Positions 60,283 through 64,000 of a stretch of DNA of 64,000 nt are shown one piece after another (the stretch's first letter is position 1; every line of letters starts with the position of its first letter). The translations under genes and the position numbers were made by a program. Source of the stretch: Jiangella sp. DSM 45060 (GTDB lineage: Bacteria > Actinomycetota > Actinomycetes > Jiangellales > Jiangellaceae); assembly GCF_900105175.1 (NCBI RefSeq), contig NZ_LT629771.1:6406622-6470621 (forward strand), read 5' to 3'. The notes below the pieces were generated by a model. The model worked only from the letters and a program-made list of their open reading frames with translations. It did no database searches and had not been told where the DNA came from.

Positions 60283-63200
60283 CGGCGACGCAAGAGCCGC
60301 CCCGCAGCTCCGGCCTGCTGGGCTCCAGCGCCATCATGGCCGCCGGGACGGTGGTCTCGCGGCTCACCGGGTTCGCGCGCGCCGCCGTCATCGCGGCGGC
60401 CATCGGCCTGACGGCGGCCACGGCCGACGTCTTCAACGTGCCGAACGTGCTGCCGAACATGATCTACATCCTGGTCGGCGGCGGCGTGCTCAACTCCGTC
60501 CTCGTCCCGGTGCTGGTCCGCGCCATCAAGAACGACGCCGACGGCGGCCAGGCGTTCTCGCAACGGCTGTTCAGCCTGGCCGTGGCGGTGCTCGGACTGG
60601 CGACGCTGCTGGCGGTGCTGGCCGCGCCCTGGCTGATGCAACTGATCGTCGACGACCGCTATCTCGAGCCCGACATGCGGCCGTACTTCGACAACATGGT
60701 GATGTTCGCCCGGTTCTGCCTGCCGCAGATCTTCTTCTACGGGCTGTACGTGCTGATCGGCCAGATGCTCAACGCCAAGGGCCGGTTCGGCCCGATGATG
60801 TGGTCGCCGATCCTCAACAACGTCGTGGCCATCGCGGTGTTCGGCGTGTTCCTGTACGTGTACGGCACCCAGGGCTTCGAGCCGTTCACGACCACCCAGA
60901 CGCTGCTGCTGGGGCTGGGGTCCACGGTCGGCGTGCTGGCGCAGGCGATCGTGCTGATCCCGGTGCTGCGCAAGACCGGGTTCTCGCTGCGGTTCCGCAC
61001 CGACTGGCGCGGCCAAGGGCTCGGCGAGTCGGTGCGGCTGGGGCTGTGGACGGTCGCGTTCGTCGTGGTCAACCAGCTCGCGTACCTGGTGGTCGTGAAG
61101 GTCGCGTCGGGCGCCAGCAGCGTCAGCGCGGGCGACGCCGGCGCCGGTTACTCGGTGTACGCCAACGCCATGCTGATCATGATGGTGCCGCACTCCATCA
61201 TCACGGTGTCGCTGGCCACCGCGCTGCTGCCGCGGCTGTCCGACCTCGCCGCCGACGGCCACCTCGACGACGTCCGCGAGAAGCTGGTCGCGGCGCTGCG
61301 CATGTGCCTGGCGGTCATCATCCCGCTCGGCGCGCTGATGGCGGCGCTGGCGTTCCCGCTGACGGCGATGATCTTCGACTACGGGTCGGCCGGCGGGCAG
61401 ACCGGACGACTGGCGCTGACGCTGGTCGTGCTGATGCCGGGGCTCGTCGCGTTCACCGTCCACTACCTCGTGCTGCGCGGCTTCTACGCGCTGCAGGACA
61501 CCAAGACCCCGTTCTACACGCAGATCTGGGTGTCGGCGGTCATCATGATCGGCGCCGTCGGCGTCGCCGTCGCCGCGCCCGGCCCCCAGTACGTCACCAT
61601 GGCGCTGGCCGCCGGCTACAGCGTCGCGTACGTCGTCGGCGCCGGCGTGGGCGCCATCAGGCTGCAGCAGCGCATCGGCACGCTCGGCGGCGGCCAGCTG
61701 GTGCAGCACGTCATCCGGCTGCTGATCCACTCCGCCATCGCGGCCGGACTGGCCTGGCTGGTGTGGCGCGGCTGGACCGGCCTGGGCGTCAGCGACGCGC
61801 TGCCGTCGCTGTTCGCGCGCATGCTGGAGCTGCTCATCGGCGGCACGGTGGGCGTGGTGACGTTCGTCGGCCTGGCCTACGCCTTCCGGGTGGCCGAGGT
61901 GCGCTCCGCCGTCGCGATGGTGCTGGCCCGGCTGCGCGGCGGCGGCCGCGCCGCTCCCGCCGTCGACCCCGGCGACCTCCTCGAGGACACCGCCGAGTAC
62001 CACATCCCGGTCGAGACCGGCACGCTCAGCATCTTCCGCCGTCCGGTCGATCCCACGATGACGTCGGAGTTCTTCCTCGACGAGACCCTGCCCGGCGTGC
62101 CGAGCTTCTTCGACACCCATGCCGGCGGGTACCGCGACCGCGCGGGTGTGGGCGGCGCCGCGGCGCTCGGCCTCGACGCGGCCCGCGAGGGCGCGCGCGT
62201 CGTCCAGCCGCTGCCCGGCACCCGGCCGGGCGCGCCGTCCGAGCCGCCCGGGCCGGCGCCGGGACAGCGCCGCACGGTCGCGGGACGCTACCGGTTCGAG
62301 CGGCTGCTGCAGAACGCCGACGGCATCCAGTCCTGGCAGGCGGTCGACGACGTCCTGCGGCGGGCCGTGTTCGTCCAGGCCGTCGCGCTCGACGACCCGC
62401 GGGCGGGCGGGTTCGCCACCGCGGCGCGGGTGTCGTCCACCGTCTCCGACCCCCGGTTCCTGCGCGTCCTCGACGTCGGCAGCGACGACGACGTCGCCTA
62501 CGTCGTCCGCGAGTGGACCCCAGGGCAGAGCCTGGCCGCGCTGCTGGGGCACGCCGGCGCGTTCCACCCCGAGCAGGCCGCCGCCGTCGGACGCGAGGTC
62601 GCCGAGGCCATGGCCACGGCGCACGCCCAGGGGCTGGCGCACCGCCACCTCGACCCCACGCTGGTGTTCGTCACGGCCGACGGCTCGGTGAAGATCGCCG
62701 GACTCGAGACGGAGTACGCGTTGCGGGGGGCCGCCCAGACGCCGTGCGCGCCCACCGACCCGTCCCACCCGCGCCCGGCCGAGCTCGACGCCATCGGCAT
62801 CGGCGGCGTGCTCTATGCCGCGCTGACCGCCCGCTGGCCCGTCGGCACGCCAGGCGGGCTCCCGCCGGCGCCGCTCATCGACGGCCGGCTCGCCTCACCG
62901 CGCCAGGTCCGCCCCGGCGTGCCGCGGCTGCTCGACGCCGTCACCGACCGCGCCATCGGGCACGCCCGCCGGCACCACGCCGCCCCGCTGGTCACCCCGC
63001 TCGAGGTCGCGACCGAGCTGGCCAACGGCGCACGCCACCAGCAGCGCGCCGTCGTCGCCGACGAAGCCGTCGTCGCGGCGCCGCCCGCGCTCCTCGACGA
63101 GCCCGGCGACGTCCCGCCGCCACCGAGCCGGGTCGAGCAGCTGCGGGAACGGCGCAAGTCCGGCCGCACCGCCCGGCTGCTCGGCGTCATGGCGGCCATG

Positions 63201-63791
63201 CTGCTGCTCGTCGGCGCCACGCTGGTCGGGCTGCAGCTCCTCCTCGGGGCCATCGACGACGCCGGCGACGACTCCACGCCGTCCACCTCGGCCACCGAGG
63301 GCGTCACGACGCCGTCCGAGGACACCCCGGCCACGGAGGCGACGCCCGTCGCCGTCAGCGCCGCCACCGACTTCGACCCCGCCGGCAACGGCGAGGAGAA
63401 CCCGAGCGACGTCGGCAACGTCTTCGACGGCGACCCCGAGACCACCTGGACCACCGTCAACTACTACGACCCGCTCGAGGCGCAGAAGGACGGCGTCGGC
63501 GTCTACCTCGACCTCGGGCAGGCGGTGTCCGTGCGCGAGGTCCGGCTGGCGCTGATCAACTCCGGCGCGAGCTTCGAGCTGCGGGTCGCGCCCGAGGACG
63601 CCACCCAGGCGCCCGGCGATCTCGACGGCTGGACCGCCATCGACACCGTCGAGGACTCTGAGCAGAATGTCACCCGCACACTTGACGACGCGGTGAGCAC
63701 CCGGTATCTCCTCGTGTGGTTCACTCAGTTGCCCCTTGCCGACGACGGCAACTACCGGAGCGGAATAGCCGAAGCGGAGGTGCTCGGGTGA
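60279..63791 (+). CDS. murJ: MurJ lipid II flippase fused to a pseudokinase and extracellular domain
   Basis: 1170 residues. Residues about 20-550 are the 14-helix MurJ/MviN core that flips lipid II (SSAIMAAGTVVSRLTGFARAAVIAAAIG; PNVLPNMIYILVGGGVLNSVLVPVLVRA). From about 670 to 915 a protein-kinase-like fold appears, but the catalytic loop reads HRHLDPT where HRD is expected and the DFG place is AGL, so it is a pseudokinase. A TM (about 967-992) leads to a C-terminal discoidin-like domain. This is the mycobacterial MviN (Rv3910) architecture, whose pseudokinase binds the FHA protein FhaA. GTG 60279 overlaps the DUF6049 stop, and its own stop overlaps the sigma gene. Confidence 0.95.
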   Translation: MTATQEPPRSSGLLGSSAIMAAGTVVSRLTGFARAAVIAAAIGLTAATADVFNVPNVLPNMIYILVGGGVLNSVLVPVLVRAIKNDADGGQAFSQRLFSLAVAVLGLATLLAVLAAPWLMQLIVDDRYLEPDMRPYFDNMVMFARFCLPQIFFYGLYVLIGQMLNAKGRFGPMMWSPILNNVVAIAVFGVFLYVYGTQGFEPFTTTQTLLLGLGSTVGVLAQAIVLIPVLRKTGFSLRFRTDWRGQGLGESVRLGLWTVAFVVVNQLAYLVVVKVASGASSVSAGDAGAGYSVYANAMLIMMVPHSIITVSLATALLPRLSDLAADGHLDDVREKLVAALRMCLAVIIPLGALMAALAFPLTAMIFDYGSAGGQTGRLALTLVVLMPGLVAFTVHYLVLRGFYALQDTKTPFYTQIWVSAVIMIGAVGVAVAAPGPQYVTMALAAGYSVAYVVGAGVGAIRLQQRIGTLGGGQLVQHVIRLLIHSAIAAGLAWLVWRGWTGLGVSDALPSLFARMLELLIGGTVGVVTFVGLAYAFRVAEVRSAVAMVLARLRGGGRAAPAVDPGDLLEDTAEYHIPVETGTLSIFRRPVDPTMTSEFFLDETLPGVPSFFDTHAGGYRDRAGVGGAAALGLDAAREGARVVQPLPGTRPGAPSEPPGPAPGQRRTVAGRYRFERLLQNADGIQSWQAVDDVLRRAVFVQAVALDDPRAGGFATAARVSSTVSDPRFLRVLDVGSDDDVAYVVREWTPGQSLAALLGHAGAFHPEQAAAVGREVAEAMATAHAQGLAHRHLDPTLVFVTADGSVKIAGLETEYALRGAAQTPCAPTDPSHPRPAELDAIGIGGVLYAALTARWPVGTPGGLPPAPLIDGRLASPRQVRPGVPRLLDAVTDRAIGHARRHHAAPLVTPLEVATELANGARHQQRAVVADEAVVAAPPALLDEPGDVPPPPSRVEQLRERRKSGRTARLLGVMAAMLLLVGATLVGLQLLLGAIDDAGDDSTPSTSATEGVTTPSEDTPATEATPVAVSAATDFDPAGNGEENPSDVGNVFDGDPETTWTTVNYYDPLEAQKDGVGVYLDLGQAVSVREVRLALINSGASFELRVAPEDATQAPGDLDGWTAIDTVEDSEQNVTRTLDDAVSTRYLLVWFTQLPLADDGNYRSGIAEAEVLG

Positions 63792-64000
63792 CGCAGTCCG
63801 CGCCCGGACCCCGGGTGCCCGACGAGCAACTGCTGCGTCAGCACGTCGACGGCGACCCCGACGCCTTCGGTGAGCTGGTGAAACGGCATCAGGACCGCAT
63901 GTGGGCGGTCGCGCTGCGCACGCTCGGCGACCCGCACGACGCGGCCGACGCCCTGCAGGACGCCATGATCAACGCGTTCCGGCGGGCCGGGTCGTTCCGG
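63788..64000 (+). CDS. sigM: ECF sigma factor, SigM-like (N-terminal part, cut by window edge)
   Basis: 71 codons visible from GTG 63788 to the window end. QLLRQHVDGDPDAFGELVKRHQDRMWAVALRTLGDPHDAADALQDAMINAFRRAGSF is sigma region 2. Position directly after murJ, with a GTGA overlap, identifies it with SigM (Rv3911) by context. Region 4 and the expected anti-sigma factor lie outside the window. Confidence 0.9.
   Translation, partial: MTQSAPGPRVPDEQLLRQHVDGDPDAFGELVKRHQDRMWAVALRTLGDPHDAADALQDAMINAFRRAGSFR

Noticed and set aside
59745-62768. A 1007-codon minus-strand frame opposite DUF6049 and murJ
   Set aside because: Low-complexity Arg/Gln/His-rich translation, opposite clear genes.
1-64000. 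tRNA or rRNA genes
   Set aside because: No T-loop/acceptor pattern or rRNA-like segment was recognised by eye; a tRNAscan-SE run would be needed to exclude one.
1-64000. Insertion sequences, prophage or integrase genes
   Set aside because: No transposase, recombinase or phage structural gene was recognised on either strand.

Overview
The window is a very GC-rich, densely packed stretch of an actinomycete chromosome, with many GTG starts, 4-base ATGA/GTGA gene overlaps and apparently leaderless promoters. Two blocks place it in the origin-proximal part of the chromosome: rpsF-ssb-rpsR-rplI-dnaB, and CCA-transferase / NUDIX / DUF6049 / murJ-pseudokinase / sigM, an order also known from Mycobacterium and Streptomyces. 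The genus cannot be fixed from the sequence alone; the codon use and the conservon (roadblock/DUF742/GTPase) suit a Jiangella- or Nocardioides-like filamentous actinomycete.

Layout. 1-4.2 kb: a truncated MarR gene, then the hen1-pnkp RNA-repair operon on the minus strand. 4.3-8.4 kb: a DesK/LiaR-type two-component system and an MMPL exporter that share a palindromic operator. 8.4-12.7 kb: a DUF1579-like protein, an ECF sigma factor with a DGPF/YCII partner, a GNAT/DinB pair and a WYL regulator. 12.8-15.4 kb: an MFS transporter, an AraC regulator, a small Cys-rich protein and an unexplained plus-strand transcript-like segment. 15.4-18.6 kb: dnaB, split by a class 3 intein with a zinc-motif-bearing LAGLIDADG insert, preceded by a cluster of DnaA-box-like sites. 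18.6-31.9 kb: a MATE exporter, a TrmB/LuxR-type regulator beside a large secreted subtilase, a UbiB-like kinase, glutamate decarboxylase, a DUF77 protein, a membrane protein, a second LuxR-type two-component system and a TetR regulator. 32-34.3 kb: the ribosomal protein/SSB operon.

34.3-39.9 kb: endonuclease IV, MarR/YceI, FemX-like and alanine-racemase-like genes and a decayed phosphotransferase gene, interspersed with three copies of a palindromic element. 39.9-46.9 kb: two polyprenol-type glycosyltransferases, a class A PBP, PadR and inositol-phosphate synthase. 47.3-51.9 kb: a conservon signalling operon. 51.9-54.4 kb: two tandem paralogous lipoproteins of a family I do not recognise. 54.5-64 kb: an epimerase, a DUF3054 protein carrying the fourth palindromic element in frame, CCA transferase, NUDIX, DUF6049, MurJ-pseudokinase and the start of a sigma factor.

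The most unusual signal is the palindromic element. It has four copies in one orientation, a nearly invariant 47-48 nt core with two CGAGCGAGG repeats, and 22-26 bp flanking arms that differ between copies yet remain complementary within each copy. One copy sits in frame inside a membrane-protein gene, reminiscent of Rickettsia palindromic elements. The class 3 DnaB intein, the DnaA-box cluster upstream of dnaB and the tandem Cys-conserved lipoproteins are the next most interesting.
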